DNA of 64,000 bases from an uncultured Roseobacter sp. (GCF_947488185.1 NZ_CANKYM010000001.1:248001-312000); one strand, 5' to 3'. Positions 1 to 14,281 are shown, counted from the first letter of the stretch. Notes: a model not told the origin generated them from the letters alone. Made by a program: numbers and translations.

Positions 1-230
1 GTGAAGAGTGCCAGCATCGCGAGGATGCTGATCAGCTGCAGTTGCGCGCTATTGCCCTTGTGCGCCATACGCTCCGGCAGGGCGTGCAGGGTGAAGTAGG
101 CGATGCCCAGAAGCAAGATCAGCAAAAGCACAAAAATCACCATGACGGTAAAGAGGCTGTCGCCACCATCGGCTCCGGCGAAATAGGGCGGCAAATGATG
201 CGGCGCCATCGGATGTTGCGTGTCGGCCAT
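1..230 (-). CDS. Small membrane protein, 3' end cut by window edge
   Basis: Reads from an ATG at 230 to the window edge without a stop, so at least 76 residues and incomplete. An AAGGTG Shine-Dalgarno lies 4 bases before the ATG. The start of the protein is polar and His/Pro-rich, then residues about 27-50 form a transmembrane helix, a short basic loop follows, and a second hydrophobic stretch begins near residue 66. I do not recognise the family. It follows rpoC on the same strand but behind a strong terminator, so it is probably transcribed separately. In related genomes the str operon (rpsL, rpsG, fusA) often lies in this direction, which is only an expectation here. Confidence 0.6.
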   Translation of the reverse strand, partial: MADTQHPMAPHHLPPYFAGADGGDSLFTVMVIFVLLLILLLGIAYFTLHALPERMAHKGNSAQLQLISILAMLALF

Positions 231-267
231 GGAACACCTTCTGAAGTCAAAAGTAGCGGGCACTTTA

Positions 268-290
268 GTCCCGTTCACAATATTCGGGAC
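268..290 (-). repeat. Inverted repeat upstream of the membrane protein gene
   Basis: Perfect 6-base arms GTCCCG and CGGGAC separated by 11 AT-rich bases, centred about 50 bases upstream of the ATG at 230. It could be an operator or a leader hairpin. No regulator can be assigned. The rest of 231-370 shows nothing else clear. Confidence 0.3.
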
Positions 291-370
291 GCTATCTGTG
301 AAAACCGGTTTGAGCCATAGTTTTCTGATCCGCGCCCACCAGCCCCGCGCGCCGACCTTGCAGATGCGCG

Positions 371-410
371 TAAAAAAGCCCCCCGGCGGTGCAAACTGCC
401 GGGGGGCTTT
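371..410 (-). terminator. Intrinsic terminator after rpoC
   Basis: Read leftward, an 11-base-pair GC-rich stem (AGCCCCCCGGC with its complement) is followed by six T residues. It starts about 20 bases past the rpoC stop and is the only strong rho-independent terminator seen in the ribosomal and RNA polymerase block, so it probably ends the whole transcript. Confidence 0.9.
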
Positions 411-428
411 GATTTCTTTCAGATCGCG

Positions 429-4673
<4,245 letters not shown>

Positions 4674-4726
4674 TTTCAAATCCTTGAAAGGGGTGCTTTG
4701 GGAGTGAAGTGACGGGGCTCAGCCCG

Positions 4727-7700
4727 TCACTCATCTTCCTCCGCATCCAGGAGTTCCATGTTGAGGCCGAGGCCGCGGACTTCTTTGACCAGAACGTTGA
4801 AGCTCTCGGGCACGCCCGCTTCAAAGTTGTCCTCGCCTTTGACGATGCTTTCGTAGACTTTCGTCCGTCCGGCCACGTCGTCCGACTTCACGGTCAGCAT
4901 TTCCTGCAGGGTGTATGCAGCGCCGTAAGCTTCCAGAGCCCAGACCTCCATTTCCCCAAAGCGCTGGCCACCGAACTGCGCCTTACCGCCCAGCGGCTGC
5001 TGGGTGACGAGGCTGTAAGGCCCGGTCGAACGCGCGTGGATCTTGTCATCCACCAGGTGGTGCAGCTTGAGCAGGTATTTGACGCCCACGGTCACAGGAC
5101 GCGCGAATTGCTCACCCGTACGCCCGTCGAACAGCACCGACTGGCCGGAACTGTCGAAACCCGCGCGGGTCAGCGCATCATTCACGTCCGCTTCCTTGGC
5201 GCCGTCGAAGACCGGCGTGGCAATCGGCACACCGCGTGTGACGTTGCTGGCTGCTTCGATCAGCAAGTCTTCTGCCAGACCAGCAATGCCTTCGTCATAG
5301 ACATCCTCGCCATAGGCATGGTGCAGCGCGTCGCGCACAGGGGTCAGATCGCCAGAGCGACGGTATTCCTGCAACGCCTCGTCTACATTGATACCCAGAC
5401 CGCGTGCGGCCCAGCCCATATGCGTCTCAAGGATCTGCCCGACGTTCATGCGCGACGGCACGCCCAGCGGGTTGAGGCAGAAGTCGACCGGGGTGCCATC
5501 GGCAAGGAACGGCATGTCCTCCATCGGCACCACTTTCGAGATCACACCCTTGTTGCCGTGACGTCCGGCCATCTTGTCGCCCGGCTGCAGCTTGCGCTTT
5601 ACCGCCACGAAGACCTTGACCATCTTCATCACGCCCGGGGGCAGATCGTCGCCGCGACGCACCTTCTCGACCTTATCCTCGAAACGGGCATCAAGCGCGC
5701 GTTTCTGGATCTCGTACTGCTCGTTCAGAGCCTCGACCACCTGCGCGTCGGCTTCGTCCTTGAGCGCGAGCTGCCACCACTGACCACGGGTCAGCATTTG
5801 CAGCAGATCCTCGGTGATCTCGGAGTTCGCGGAGACGCCTTTCGGGCCTTTCACCGCAACCTTGCCGAGGATCATGCCCTTGAGACGCGCATAGATGTTA
5901 CGATCAAGGATCGCCATCTCGTCGTCCCGGTCACGGGCCAGACGTTCGACCTCTTCCCGCTCGATCTGCAGCGCACGCTCGTCTTTCTCCACACCGTGGC
6001 GGTTGAAGACACGCACTTCCACGACCGTACCAAAGTCACCCGGCTTCACGCGCAGAGAGGTGTCGCGCACGTCGGAGGCTTTCTCCCCGAAGATGGCGCG
6101 CAGGAGTTTCTCCTCCGGCGTCATCGGGCTTTCACCCTTCGGGGTGATCTTGCCCACGAGAATGTCGCCCGGCTCCACATCGGCACCGATGTAGACGATG
6201 CCCGCTTCGTCGAGGTTGCGCAGGGCTTCCTCACCGACGTTCGGGATATCGCGGGTGATCTCTTCTGGCCCCAGCTTGGTGTCACGTGCAGCGACTTCGA
6301 ATTCCTCGATGTGGATCGAGGTGAAGACGTCGTCGCGGGCAATCCGCTCGGAGATCAGGATCGAGTCCTCGTAGTTGTAGCCGTTCCAGGGCATGAAGGC
6401 GACGACGACGTTCTTGCCGAGCGCCAGTTCCCCCATATCCGTGGACGGCCCATCGGCCACCACCTGACCTTTGCGCACCGTGTCGCCCACCTTCACCAAC
6501 GGACGCTGGTTGATGCAGGTGTTCTGGTTCGACCGCTGGAACTTGCGCATGCGGTAGATGTCCACGCCTGCGTCACCCAGTTCGAGGTCTTCGGTGGCGC
6601 GGATCACGATCCGGCTGGCGTCGACCTGGTCGATCACACCGGCGCGTTTCGCCATAATCGCAGCACCAGAGTCGCGTGCCACAACCTCTTCAATACCGGT
6701 GCCGACAAGCGGCGCCTCGGCTTGCAGAAGTGGCACCGCCTGACGTTGCATGTTCGAGCCCATCAGAGCGCGGTTGGCGTCGTCATTTTCCAGGAACGGA
6801 ATGAGCGAGGCCGCGACCGAGACCAGCTGTTTCGGCGAGACGTCGATCAGATCAACACTCTCGCTGGGTGCGAGCGTGTATTCGCCCGACTGGCGGGTGT
6901 TCACGAACTCATTGGTGAACTTGCCGCCCTCGTCGATCGACGCGTTGGCCTGCGCAACGGTGTGCCGCTGCTCTTCGGTGGCGGACATGTAGTGTACTTC
7001 GTCCGTCACCTTGCCGCCTTCGACCTTGCGATATGGCGTTTCGATGAAGCCGTATTTGTTCACGCGCGCGAAGGTGGCGAGGCTGTTGATCAGACCGATG
7101 TTCGGCCCTTCCGGCGTCTCGATCGGGCACATCCGGCCATAGTGGGTGGCGTGCACGTCGCGGACCTCAAAGCCCGCACGCTCACGCGTCAGACCGCCCG
7201 GTCCAAGCGCGGACAGGCGACGTTTGTGCGTGACTTCCGAAAGCGGGTTCGTCTGGTCCATAAATTGCGACAGCTGCGAGGAGCCAAAGAATTCACGCAC
7301 GGCGGCTGCGGCAGGTTTGGCGTTGATCAGATCCTGCGGCATGACGGTGTCGATCTCAACGGAACTCATCCGTTCCTTGATCGCACGCTCCATGCGCAGC
7401 AGACCCACGCGGTACTGGTTCTCCATCAGCTCACCGACCGAACGCACCCGGCGGTTGCCGAGGTGGTCGATGTCGTCAATGTCGCCACGCCCGTCGCGCA
7501 GATCCACCAGCGCCTTGATGCAGGCCACGATGTCTTCGCGGCGCAGCGTGCGCTGGGTGTCTTCGGCGTCAAGCGCCAGACGCATGTTCATTTTCACGCG
7601 ACCCACGGCGGAGAGGTCATAGCGCTCGCTGTCAAAGAACAGCGTGTCGAAGAGCGCTGAGGCAGCTTCGACGGTGGGCGGCTCGCCCGGACGCATGACG

Positions 7701-8863
7701 CGGTAGATGTCCATGAGCGCAGTGTCGCGGTTCATGTTCTTGTCCTGCGCCATGGTGTTGCGCATGTAGGGGCCGACGTTGACGTTATCAATGTCGAGCA
7801 CGGGGATCTCGGTGATGCCTGCGTCGATCAACTCCTTCGCGGTGCCACCGATCAGCGTGCCGTCCTTGTCGTACTCCAGCGTCAGCTCATCACCGGCTTC
7901 GACATAGATCGCGCCGTTTTCTTCGTTGATGATGTCTTTGGAGACGAACTTGCCCGCAATGTGATCGTAGGGCACCAGCAATTCGGTCACCTTGCCATCG
8001 TCGATCAATTGCTTGACCGCGCGCGGGGTGACTTTCTTGCCCTGCTCAAACAGCACTTCACCGGTTTTTGCATCGACCAGATCGTAGGTCGGGCGGGTGC
8101 CGCGCACACGGTCCGGGAAGAACGGGGCGACCCAGCCTTTGTTCTTCTTCAGCTTGTAGGTGACAGTGTTGTAATAGGCGTCCATGATCGCTTCCTGGTC
8201 GAGACCAAGCGCGTAAAGGAGCGTTGTCACAGGCAGTTTGCGGCGACGGTCGATACGCGCAAAGACGATGTCCTTGGCGTCGAATTCAAAGTCCAACCAG
8301 CTGCCGCGATAGGGAATGATGCGGCAGGCAAAGAGCAGTTTACCAGACGAATGCGTCTTGCCCTTGTCGTGATCAAAGAACACGCCGGGCGAGCGGTGCA
8401 TCTGGGAGACGATCACCCGCTCGGTGCCATTCACCACGAATGTGCCGTTCGGTGTCATCAACGGCATGTCGCCCATGAAGACATCCTGTTCCTTGATGTC
8501 TTTGACCGATTTCGCACCGGTGTCTTCGTCCACATCAAACACGATGAGGCGCAGCGTCACCTTCAAGGGTGCGCTATAGGTCATGTCACGCTGCTGACAC
8601 TCCTCCACATCGTATTTCGGTTTTTCCAGCTCGTACTTGACGTATTCAAGCACGGAAGTTTCGTTGAAGTCCTTGATCGGGAAGACCGACTGGAACACGC
8701 CGGTGATGCCTTCGCCGTCCGTGGGGACGTCGGCGTCGCCGGAATTCAGGAAGAGATCATACGAGGATTTCTGCACCTCGATGAGGTTCGGCATCTCCAG
8801 AACTTCGCGGATTTTGCCATAATATTTACGTAGACGTTTCTGGCCAAGGAACGATTGAGCCAT
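4727..8863 (-). CDS. rpoB: DNA-directed RNA polymerase subunit beta
   Basis: Second-largest RNA polymerase subunit, 1378 residues. The rifampicin-pocket segment runs from about residue 528 to 558 ([16 protein letters not shown] and following), and the [14 protein letters not shown] block follows near 579. Residues normally found in rifampicin-sensitive enzymes (Asp, His and Ser of cluster I) are present. ATG 8863 is chosen, with AAGGTG 9 bases upstream; a GTG four codons earlier would overlap that site. It is co-transcribed with rplL upstream, across a long structured leader, and with rpoC downstream. Confidence 0.98.
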   Translation of the reverse strand: MAQSFLGQKRLRKYYGKIREVLEMPNLIEVQKSSYDLFLNSGDADVPTDGEGITGVFQSVFPIKDFNETSVLEYVKYELEKPKYDVEECQQRDMTYSAPLKVTLRLIVFDVDEDTGAKSVKDIKEQDVFMGDMPLMTPNGTFVVNGTERVIVSQMHRSPGVFFDHDKGKTHSSGKLLFACRIIPYRGSWLDFEFDAKDIVFARIDRRRKLPVTTLLYALGLDQEAIMDAYYNTVTYKLKKNKGWVAPFFPDRVRGTRPTYDLVDAKTGEVLFEQGKKVTPRAVKQLIDDGKVTELLVPYDHIAGKFVSKDIINEENGAIYVEAGDELTLEYDKDGTLIGGTAKELIDAGITEIPVLDIDNVNVGPYMRNTMAQDKNMNRDTALMDIYRVMRPGEPPTVEAASALFDTLFFDSERYDLSAVGRVKMNMRLALDAEDTQRTLRREDIVACIKALVDLRDGRGDIDDIDHLGNRRVRSVGELMENQYRVGLLRMERAIKERMSSVEIDTVMPQDLINAKPAAAAVREFFGSSQLSQFMDQTNPLSEVTHKRRLSALGPGGLTRERAGFEVRDVHATHYGRMCPIETPEGPNIGLINSLATFARVNKYGFIETPYRKVEGGKVTDEVHYMSATEEQRHTVAQANASIDEGGKFTNEFVNTRQSGEYTLAPSESVDLIDVSPKQLVSVAASLIPFLENDDANRALMGSNMQRQAVPLLQAEAPLVGTGIEEVVARDSGAAIMAKRAGVIDQVDASRIVIRATEDLELGDAGVDIYRMRKFQRSNQNTCINQRPLVKVGDTVRKGQVVADGPSTDMGELALGKNVVVAFMPWNGYNYEDSILISERIARDDVFTSIHIEEFEVAARDTKLGPEEITRDIPNVGEEALRNLDEAGIVYIGADVEPGDILVGKITPKGESPMTPEEKLLRAIFGEKASDVRDTSLRVKPGDFGTVVEVRVFNRHGVEKDERALQIEREEVERLARDRDDEMAILDRNIYARLKGMILGKVAVKGPKGVSANSEITEDLLQMLTRGQWWQLALKDEADAQVVEALNEQYEIQKRALDARFEDKVEKVRRGDDLPPGVMKMVKVFVAVKRKLQPGDKMAGRHGNKGVISKVVPMEDMPFLADGTPVDFCLNPLGVPSRMNVGQILETHMGWAARGLGINVDEALQEYRRSGDLTPVRDALHHAYGEDVYDEGIAGLAEDLLIEAASNVTRGVPIATPVFDGAKEADVNDALTRAGFDSSGQSVLFDGRTGEQFARPVTVGVKYLLKLHHLVDDKIHARSTGPYSLVTQQPLGGKAQFGGQRFGEMEVWALEAYGAAYTLQEMLTVKSDDVAGRTKVYESIVKGEDNFEAGVPESFNVLVKEVRGLGLNMELLDAEEDE

Positions 8864-8999
8864 ATCAGGTGTCACCTTTCAGAGTTCTCACCGGACGAGG
8901 AGGCCGTCGGGCCACGGCACCTCGCCCATACGAGACGATACGTTTCGGTCTATTCGTGAGCACCGTCCCACCGGCGCCCTCCCGACCATTGAACCGCAT

Positions 9000-9067
9000 C
9001 TTGGAAAAGACCTTTGCCCAAAGGCCCTTTCCAAGACAGGTTGAGCCGGACCCGATTTTCCGGGTCC
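9000..9067 (-). promoter_or_regulatory. Two tandem hairpins in the rplL-rpoB spacer
   Basis: The 285-base spacer between rplL and rpoB holds two consecutive stems. One at 9000-9035 pairs CTTGGAAA with TTTCCAAG around an inner CCTTT/AAAGG stem. The other at 9048-9067 pairs GGACCCG with CGGGTCC and can extend through GAGC/GCTC. Neither has a T-run, so they are not ordinary terminators. In E. coli the same spacer holds an attenuator and an RNase III cleavage site. A processing role here is inferred by position. Confidence 0.5.
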
Positions 9068-9148
9068 AGCTCGTTTCTTTCGGCGGGGTTTGCGGACTAC
9101 AAAAATCCGACCGACAGCCTATGCTGCACAGCCCCCGGACACGACCCC

Positions 9149-9523
9149 TCAGGCCAGTTCGACCTCGGCGCCAGCTGCTTCCAGCTTGCCTTTGATCTCT
9201 TCGGCTTCGGCTTTGTCGACGCCTTCCTTGATCTTGCCGCCCGCTTCCACGAGGTCTTTGGCTTCTTTGAGGCCCAGACCGGTGATGCCGCGTACTTCTT
9301 TGATCACGTTGATTTTCGACGCGCCTGCGTTTTTCAGGACAACGTCGAATTCTGTTTTTTCCTCTTCAGCGGCGCCAGCACCGTCTGCAGGACCAGCCAT
9401 CATCACTGCGCCGCCTGCTGCGGGCTCGATGCCGTACTCGTCTTTGAGGATGGTTTTCAGTTCTTGTGCTTCAAGCAGAGTCAGACCAACGATCTCTTCT
9501 GCCAGTTTTTTCAGATCAGCCAT
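9149..9523 (-). CDS. rplL: 50S ribosomal protein L7/L12
   Basis: Stalk protein that recruits translation GTPases to the large subunit, 124 residues. The N-terminal dimerisation helices ([19 protein letters not shown]) are followed by an Ala/Gly-rich hinge around residues 36-52. The C-terminal factor-binding domain contains [20 protein letters not shown]. The length is typical. It is 73 bases downstream of rplJ, whose product anchors L7/L12 dimers on the ribosome, and shares its transcript. Confidence 0.98.
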   Translation of the reverse strand: MADLKKLAEEIVGLTLLEAQELKTILKDEYGIEPAAGGAVMMAGPADGAGAAEEEKTEFDVVLKNAGASKINVIKEVRGITGLGLKEAKDLVEAGGKIKEGVDKAEAEEIKGKLEAAGAEVELA

Positions 9524-9596
9524 GTTTAGCTCTTTCCGTTAACGATATGTGTGTTCCAACGTCGTGTATTCAACCCGACGCCGGTTTGACGATGCC

Positions 9597-10112
9597 TTAT
9601 GCTGCCGCCTTGTCCTCGATGGTGGACAAGATGGATGCGATATTGCTTGCAGGTGCGCCAATGGCCCCGGCGATGTTCGATGCAGGTGCGCCCAGCATGC
9701 CAGCGATGGTAGCGATAAGCTCCTCGCGCGACGGCATTTTGGACACGGCTTCGACACCGGCGACGTCCAACGCGTTCTCCCCCATGGCCCCGCCGAGGAT
9801 GACGAACTTGTCATTGCCCTTGGCGTAGTCCTGAGCCACCTTGGCCGCGGCCACAGGATCCTCAGAATAGGTCAGAACGGTCATACCCGACAGAAGGTCA
9901 GCGATGCTTGCGCATGGCTTGCCCTCAAGGGCGATCTTGGCGAGCCTGTTTTTGGCAACACGCACAGACCCGCCCGCGTCGCGTGCTTTGGCGCGCAGGT
10001 CCTGCATTTCAGCAACTGTCAGACCGGCGTAGTGGCTAACCACAACGACGCCAGAGCTTTCAAAGATCTGGCCGAGTTCATCGACCAGCTGTTCTTTTTG
10101 TGCTCTATCCAC
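9597..10112 (-). CDS. rplJ: 50S ribosomal protein L10
   Basis: Base of the ribosomal stalk, 171 residues. The start chosen is the GTG at 10112 (protein begins [17 protein letters not shown]), because GGAG lies 7 bases upstream and L10 families begin here; an ATG 27 codons upstream would add an unrelated basic tail. The core [18 protein letters not shown] and [12 protein letters not shown] are characteristic. The C-terminal helix contains two near-identical GAPASNIA repeats, in the part that carries L7/L12 binding sites. L10 commonly regulates its own translation by binding the leader mRNA. Confidence 0.95.
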   Translation of the reverse strand: MDRAQKEQLVDELGQIFESSGVVVVSHYAGLTVAEMQDLRAKARDAGGSVRVAKNRLAKIALEGKPCASIADLLSGMTVLTYSEDPVAAAKVAQDYAKGNDKFVILGGAMGENALDVAGVEAVSKMPSREELIATIAGMLGAPASNIAGAIGAPASNIASILSTIEDKAAA

Positions 10113-10325
10113 AGTTTCACTCCAAAATTGGGAAGCTTGCGCCTCCCGGCTCAGTTTAGAAGGGCGATGGTCTGCCCCTCGTTTCGGGTCCAATTCAGGG
10201 TCCCGAGACCAAAACCGCCCGAAGGCTGAATTCTCTCGTTTCCCATCTCAGGAAGGAATTATGTGAGGTACCCCACACCCTCCGTCTCGGACAGAAGCAA
10301 GGCCGATCGTCTGGCCCTGCCTATC

Positions 10326-10375
10326 TGGCGGGTTGCCCCGCCAAATTCTGATGGCACGGTGGGCTGAAGCCCACC
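10326..10375 (-). promoter_or_regulatory. Tandem GC-rich hairpins in the rplA-rplJ leader
   Basis: Within the 271-base spacer between rplA and rplJ are two short strong stems: GGTGGGCT/AGCCCACC with a 2-base centre (10358-10375) and TGGCGGG/CCCGCCA with a 4-base loop (10326-10343). They sit directly after the rplA stop, and no T-run follows. The rest of the spacer is the expected place for an L10-binding leader, but I cannot identify its kink-turn by eye. The paired-hairpin form resembles the one at 60753-60786. Confidence 0.4.
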
Positions 10376-10383
10376 CTACCTGC

Positions 10384-11082
10384 TTACTCGGTGACGGCGT
10401 TATCGACCGACACGGAAACGCCAGGGCCCATGGTCGAGCTCAGCGCGATTTTCTTCATGTATGTCCCTTTGGAGCCTGTGGGCTTCGCTTTGGACACAGC
10501 ACCAACGAAAGCGCGAATGTTTTCCACCAGCTTGGCTTCGTCAAACGACAGTTTGCCAACGCCGGCGTGCACAACACCGCCTTTTTCCGCCTTGAACTGC
10601 ACTTCACCGCCCTTAGCGGCTTTCACAGCGGCTTCGACGTCCATGGTCACCGTGCCGACCTTGGGGTTCGGCATCAGGTTGCGCGGGCCGAGCACCTTAC
10701 CCAGACGACCCACGATGGGCATCATATCGGGCGTGGCGATGCAGCGATCGAACTCGATCTTGCCGCTCTGCACGGTTTCCATCAGGTCCTCGGCGCCAAC
10801 GATGTCCGCTCCGGCCTTCTCGGCTTCTTCTGCCTTGGGACCGCGGGCAAACACAGCCACGCGAACGGTTTTACCGGTACCGTTCGGCAGGCCGACCACA
10901 CCGCGGACCATCTGGTCGGCGTGGCGCGGGTCAACACCAAGGTTCATCGCGATCTCGACGGTCTCGTCGAACTTCACACCCGAGTTGCCCTTGATCAGCG
11001 CAACCGCCTCTTCAACGGTCACGTTCTCTTTGCCAGCGAAAGCTTCACGCGCGGCGCGGGTTCTTTTTCCAAGCTTTGCCAT
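10384..11082 (-). CDS. rplA: 50S ribosomal protein L1
   Basis: Forms the L1 stalk that moves deacylated tRNA out of the E site, 232 residues, full length. Recognisable segments are [23 protein letters not shown] at the start, the signature region around [20 protein letters not shown], and the closing [12 protein letters not shown]. It begins one base after the rplK stop, so translation of the two is probably coupled. L1 is a known autoregulator of the rplKA mRNA in enteric bacteria; no binding site was identified here. Confidence 0.97.
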   Translation of the reverse strand: MAKLGKRTRAAREAFAGKENVTVEEAVALIKGNSGVKFDETVEIAMNLGVDPRHADQMVRGVVGLPNGTGKTVRVAVFARGPKAEEAEKAGADIVGAEDLMETVQSGKIEFDRCIATPDMMPIVGRLGKVLGPRNLMPNPKVGTVTMDVEAAVKAAKGGEVQFKAEKGGVVHAGVGKLSFDEAKLVENIRAFVGAVSKAKPTGSKGTYMKKIALSSTMGPGVSVSVDNAVTE

Positions 11083-11083
11083 C

Positions 11084-11509
11084 TTACTTCACCTCGATGC
11101 CCATGGAGCGGGCAGAACCCAGGATGATCTGCATCGCCGCCTCAATGGAATTGGCGTTGAGATCTTTCATCTTCGCTTCGGCGATCTCACGCACCTGCTT
11201 GGAGGTCACGTGACCCACCACTTCGCGCGACGGCGTCTTGGCGCCGGACTTCAGCTTGGCAGCCTTTTTCAGGTAGTAAGACGCGGGCGGCGTCTTGATG
11301 TCCATGGTGAAGGACTTGTCCTGATAATAGGTGATCACGGTCGGGCATGGCGCGCCCTGCTCCATATCTGCCGTCTTGGCGTTGAACGCCTTGCAGAACT
11401 CCATGATGTTGATGCCGCGCTGACCCAGCGCCGGACCCACAGGTGGCGACGGGTTTGCCTGCCCGGCAGGCACCTGCAGCTTCATGCTGCCTACGAGTTT
11501 CTTGGCCAT
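11084..11509 (-). CDS. rplK: 50S ribosomal protein L11
   Basis: Part of the GTPase-associated centre, 141 residues. The N-terminal domain carries [20 protein letters not shown] with the proline hinge, and the C-terminal 23S-rRNA-binding domain contains the [15 protein letters not shown] block. It lies 123 bases after nusG and one base before rplA. L11 is needed for stringent activation of ribosome-bound Rel, whose gene lies further along in this window. Confidence 0.98.
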   Translation of the reverse strand: MAKKLVGSMKLQVPAGQANPSPPVGPALGQRGINIMEFCKAFNAKTADMEQGAPCPTVITYYQDKSFTMDIKTPPASYYLKKAAKLKSGAKTPSREVVGHVTSKQVREIAEAKMKDLNANSIEAAMQIILGSARSMGIEVK

Positions 11510-11632
11510 TGGCCTTCTCCTTTTCCAACCCCTCTCCGGCGCGCCGGATCAGGTCTTTGGCGGGGGACCCGCCGTTGTTGTCGTGGTTCGGTCCGGATGC
11601 CGCGGCACCCTCGCCTCCCACGCTTTGCGCAC

Positions 11633-12166
11633 TCAGGTCTGTTTGTTGACCTGTGTGAATTCCAGCTCGACCGGGGTTTCCCGGCCAAAGATCGACACCG
11701 ACACCTTCAGGCGCTGGTTTTCATCATCGACCTCTTCGATCATGCCGTCGAAGTCCTCGAACGGACCGTCAGCCACTTTAACCTTCTCACCCACTTCAAA
11801 GTGAATGAGCGTGCGCGGCGCATCTTCGCCTTCCTGAACACGGTTCAGGATCGCGTTCACCTCCGCATCCCGCATCGGCATCGGGCGGCCCTGAGGACCC
11901 AGGAACCCGGTGACGCGGTTGATCGAATTGATCAGGTGATAGCCCTGATCCGACATTTCCATGTGCACCAGCACATACCCCGGCATGAAGCGGCGCTCGG
12001 TCGTCACCTTCTTGCCGCGGCGCACCTCGATCACCTCTTCGGTCGGGACCAGCACCTCATCAATCTGCTCTTCCAGGCCCTGTTCGGTCACGGATGTACG
12101 GATTTGTTCCGCGATCTTCTTCTCGAAGTTCGACAGGACACTGACCGAATACCACCGTTTTGCCAT
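11633..12166 (-). CDS. nusG: Transcription termination/antitermination factor NusG
   Basis: RNA polymerase-associated elongation factor, 177 residues. The N-terminal NGN domain begins [21 protein letters not shown] and contains [12 protein letters not shown]. The C-terminal KOW domain has [19 protein letters not shown]. It follows secE, the usual bacterial order, but with a 209-base spacer instead of the usual tight junction, and the spacer contains a GTGCGG/CCGCAC hairpin. Confidence 0.97.
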   Translation of the reverse strand: MAKRWYSVSVLSNFEKKIAEQIRTSVTEQGLEEQIDEVLVPTEEVIEVRRGKKVTTERRFMPGYVLVHMEMSDQGYHLINSINRVTGFLGPQGRPMPMRDAEVNAILNRVQEGEDAPRTLIHFEVGEKVKVADGPFEDFDGMIEEVDDENQRLKVSVSIFGRETPVELEFTQVNKQT

Positions 12167-12304
12167 TTGATCCCTGGTCCCTGTCTTGCCGTGCGCTGCG
12201 TTCAGCGCGAAAATTCCACTGTCTTTCAGACACTTAGCCCGCTGACTTTAAACAAAAAATCGGCGCGCAACTCGAATCGCCGCACGCCCCCGTTCAGGTC
12301 AGGT

Positions 12305-12322
12305 GTGCGGCATACTCCGCAC
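12305..12322 (-). repeat. Hairpin in the secE-nusG spacer
   Basis: Perfect 6-base stem GTGCGG/CCGCAC with a 6-base loop, in the 209-base gap between secE and nusG. A second short dyad, TGAAC/GTTCA, lies right after secE, at about 12359-12374. Neither is followed by a T-run in the direction of transcription. The region may hold a nusG promoter or an mRNA processing site; nothing more can be supported. Confidence 0.35.
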
Positions 12323-12375
12323 GGCCGAATGTTTCAAGGGGGGCGGCTGGGTTTTTTGAACGATCTCGTTCAGCT

Positions 12376-12573
12376 TTAGCCGAACATATTCAGGACAGCC
12401 TGCAGCCCACCACGGATAATGATATCCACTGTCGCAAAGAAGATCGCCGTAAGTGCTGCCAGGATAAAGACCATCACCGTGGTCAGCATCACCTCGCGCC
12501 GGGTCGGCCAGACCACTTTCGCGACTTCTGCGCGAACCTGCTGAATGAACTGGAGCGGATTGGTGGTGGCCAT
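12376..12573 (-). CDS. secE: Preprotein translocase subunit SecE
   Basis: Short single-helix form of the SecYEG clamp subunit, 65 residues, normal for alphaproteobacteria. The amphipathic part contains FIQQVRAEVAKVVWPTRREV with the conserved Val-Trp-Pro-Thr motif. One transmembrane helix follows at about residues 33-53 and the end is short. It lies upstream of nusG as in most bacteria and 77 bases downstream of an unrelated membrane protein gene, so it may be expressed from that transcript or from the tRNA-Trp promoter. Confidence 0.95.
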   Translation of the reverse strand: MATTNPLQFIQQVRAEVAKVVWPTRREVMLTTVMVFILAALTAIFFATVDIIIRGGLQAVLNMFG

Positions 12574-12650
12574 GGAGCATCTTTCTGAACTTGAGATGAA
12601 AGCGACATAGCGAGGCCAGCCGAGGATTTCAAGAGCGCAGCGACCCGTCC

Positions 12651-13262
12651 CTAGACGGCACCTTCATCGTGCAAACGGCTCAACCGATCCGCCACCGCCT
12701 CTGCGTGACGCTTGTCTGCCCGGGCCATTGCCCGCAGATCGGGCGCACGCAGGCAGTCTTCCAGTCGGCCCGGCAGACGTTCAAGCAGTCTGTCCCATTT
12801 CCGTGCGGCAAGCTCGCTGCGAATGCGCAGACTACGTGCTGACGCCGGGAACCAGCGTGCGTAAATGTTGAATACTGAAAGAAAGCGCCGCCAGAATGTC
12901 TCCGCCCCGAGGATCAGGAATGTTATCATCAGGCCGATGGCCGCGATGAGTATCGTGCCGAGAACCAACACAGGCTGTAACAACAGCAGTAAGACCAGGC
13001 TCGTAGCGAGAACTGTTTTGGCATTCGGTCGATAGCTCAGAACGCGCCGTCTTGCGGATTGCAGAACCGGCCTGAGCAACGGTTTTCGCGCTGGCGCAGG
13101 TGCAGGTGCAGCCGGTTTTTCAAATTGTCGTTGTGCTGGGCGTTTGCCTTGCGCCATGCGGTGCGGCGAGGTGGGTTTGGCCGCTGGTACATCGGGCGCC
13201 GTGCTTTCTTCGGCGATCATAGCCCGGATGGCAGCAATATCCCGGTCCATAGTCTGAGCCAT
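12651..13262 (-). CDS. Hypothetical membrane protein between tRNA-Trp and secE
   Basis: 203 residues, family not recognised. Residues 1-60 are low-complexity and rich in Pro, Ala, Arg and Lys, probably disordered and cytoplasmic. Residues about 83-121 form a long hydrophobic stretch, enough for two closely packed helices. The last 80 residues are strongly charged and helical, with many Arg and Glu. ATG 13262 is used; a second ATG lies four codons in. It sits in the conserved tRNA-Trp to secE gap on the same strand. By position it may belong to the secretion or translation transcription unit, but no function is visible. Confidence 0.8.
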   Translation of the reverse strand: MAQTMDRDIAAIRAMIAEESTAPDVPAAKPTSPHRMAQGKRPAQRQFEKPAAPAPAPARKPLLRPVLQSARRRVLSYRPNAKTVLATSLVLLLLLQPVLVLGTILIAAIGLMITFLILGAETFWRRFLSVFNIYARWFPASARSLRIRSELAARKWDRLLERLPGRLEDCLRAPDLRAMARADKRHAEAVADRLSRLHDEGAV

Positions 13263-13363
13263 ATGTCAGTCCACCTGTTTCATCTCATCCCCAACGCGGC
13301 ATTTGTGAGGGAGGATTCTGACCATTCGGTGGCGTAAAAATGGCGCGGATGTGACGGTAGGGC

Positions 13364-13439
13364 TGGCAGGGGCTGAGGGACTCGAACCCACGACCCTCGG
13401 TTTTGGAGACCGATGCTCTACCAACTGAGCTAAACCCCT
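13364..13439 (-). tRNA. tRNA-Trp (anticodon CCA)
   Basis: 76 bases, reading leftward from 13439. The acceptor stem AGGGGTT pairs with AGCCCCT. The D arm is GCTC/GAGC, the anticodon stem TCGGT/ACCGA carries the loop CTCCAAA with anticodon CCA, and the T loop is TTCGAGT. The discriminator G and the CCA end are encoded (13364-13367). Its place upstream of secE-nusG is the conserved bacterial arrangement. Confidence 0.96.
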
Positions 13440-13451
13440 ATGCCGGGGGAT

Positions 13452-13480
13452 GGCGTAGTCGGAAAAGCGGTCGGGTTCAA
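13452..13480 (-). promoter_or_regulatory. Candidate promoter for tRNA-Trp
   Basis: A TTGAAC -35 element (13475-13480) is separated by exactly 17 bases from TACGCC (13452-13457), ending 12 bases before the tRNA. The -35 is good and the -10 weak, which is common for alphaproteobacterial housekeeping promoters. It is supported by position only. Confidence 0.35.
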
Positions 13481-13519
13481 GAGGGATCGCAAGGTCAAAC
13501 CTGAAAAAGAGGCGTGCGA

Positions 13520-14176
13520 TTATCCTGCCACGGCTTCCAGCGCGTCGATATCCGCGCCCGTAATCAGCGTCTCATGGAGCATGATCTTTTCGATGGGCCA
13601 ATCCCACCATGCGAGATCCAGCAACCTGGCAATCACGCCAGGGTCGAAACGCCGGCGGATTACCTTGCCTGGATTGCCCACGACCACGCTGTAGTCCGGG
13701 ACTGTGCCGCCGACGACAGCCCCCGTGCCGATAATGACACCAGACCCGATCTGTGCGCCGGGCAGAATCCGCGCATCGGCTCCGATCCAGACATCATGGC
13801 CGACAACCGTGTCCCGCCCCTCCGGCAACGCATTTGCATAAGCACCGAAACGCTCGGGATCGTGAATGGCAAAGGGGAAAGTCGAAACCCCCCGCATGTC
13901 ATGATTGGCCCCATGGGTGATGAACCGAACGCCGTGGGCAAACTGCCCGAACTTGCCAATAATCAGCCTGTCGCTGGACATCGGGAAAAGATACGGCGCG
14001 ATCCGACCTGCCCAGCCAGACAGCTCTGCAGGCGGGTTAAAATCGTTGGCGTAGGTATAGTCCCCGACCTCGATGCGCGGGTGATCAATGACCGCCTTGA
14101 GAAAGACATTGTTGGGAAGCTTGCCGCCATCCGGCAGCGTGACGGGGTGGATTGTGTCTGGCGATGGAAAACTCAT
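13520..14176 (-). CDS. Xenobiotic/CatB-type O-acetyltransferase
   Basis: 218-residue left-handed beta-helix acetyltransferase of the XAT group, which transfers acetyl from acetyl-CoA to a hydroxyl of antibiotics or sugars. Visible are GRIAPYLFPMSSDRLIIGKF, the active-site His92 in NHDMRGVSTFPF, and hexapeptide turns such as GHDVWIGADARILPGAQIGS. The tail RRRFDPGVIARLLDLAWWDW is typical of CatB-like proteins. ATG 14176 is chosen, with GAG 7 bases upstream; an in-frame start 22 codons earlier would add a non-homologous tail. It lies alone between tuf and tRNA-Trp, probably a later insertion into this block. The substrate is unknown, and resistance should not be assumed. Confidence 0.85.
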   Translation of the reverse strand: MSFPSPDTIHPVTLPDGGKLPNNVFLKAVIDHPRIEVGDYTYANDFNPPAELSGWAGRIAPYLFPMSSDRLIIGKFGQFAHGVRFITHGANHDMRGVSTFPFAIHDPERFGAYANALPEGRDTVVGHDVWIGADARILPGAQIGSGVIIGTGAVVGGTVPDYSVVVGNPGKVIRRRFDPGVIARLLDLAWWDWPIEKIMLHETLITGADIDALEAVAG

Positions 14177-14281
14177 GAACTCACTCTGAAAAAGGTGCGT
14201 TGAGAGCCTTGTAGCGAATTGCACAGGCAAGAAAATCAACAAATCTTAAAAAACCTTAATCAGTGTGATCCGCTTCACTGA

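Noticed and set aside
4709..7660. A 983-codon open frame on the plus strand opposite rpoB
   Set aside because: Antisense shadow of rpoB for the same reason; no ribosome binding site or protein-like pattern.
13520..14176. Calling the XAT gene a chloramphenicol resistance gene
   Set aside because: The family includes many sugar and other acetyltransferases; nothing shows drug specificity, and no resistance context exists.
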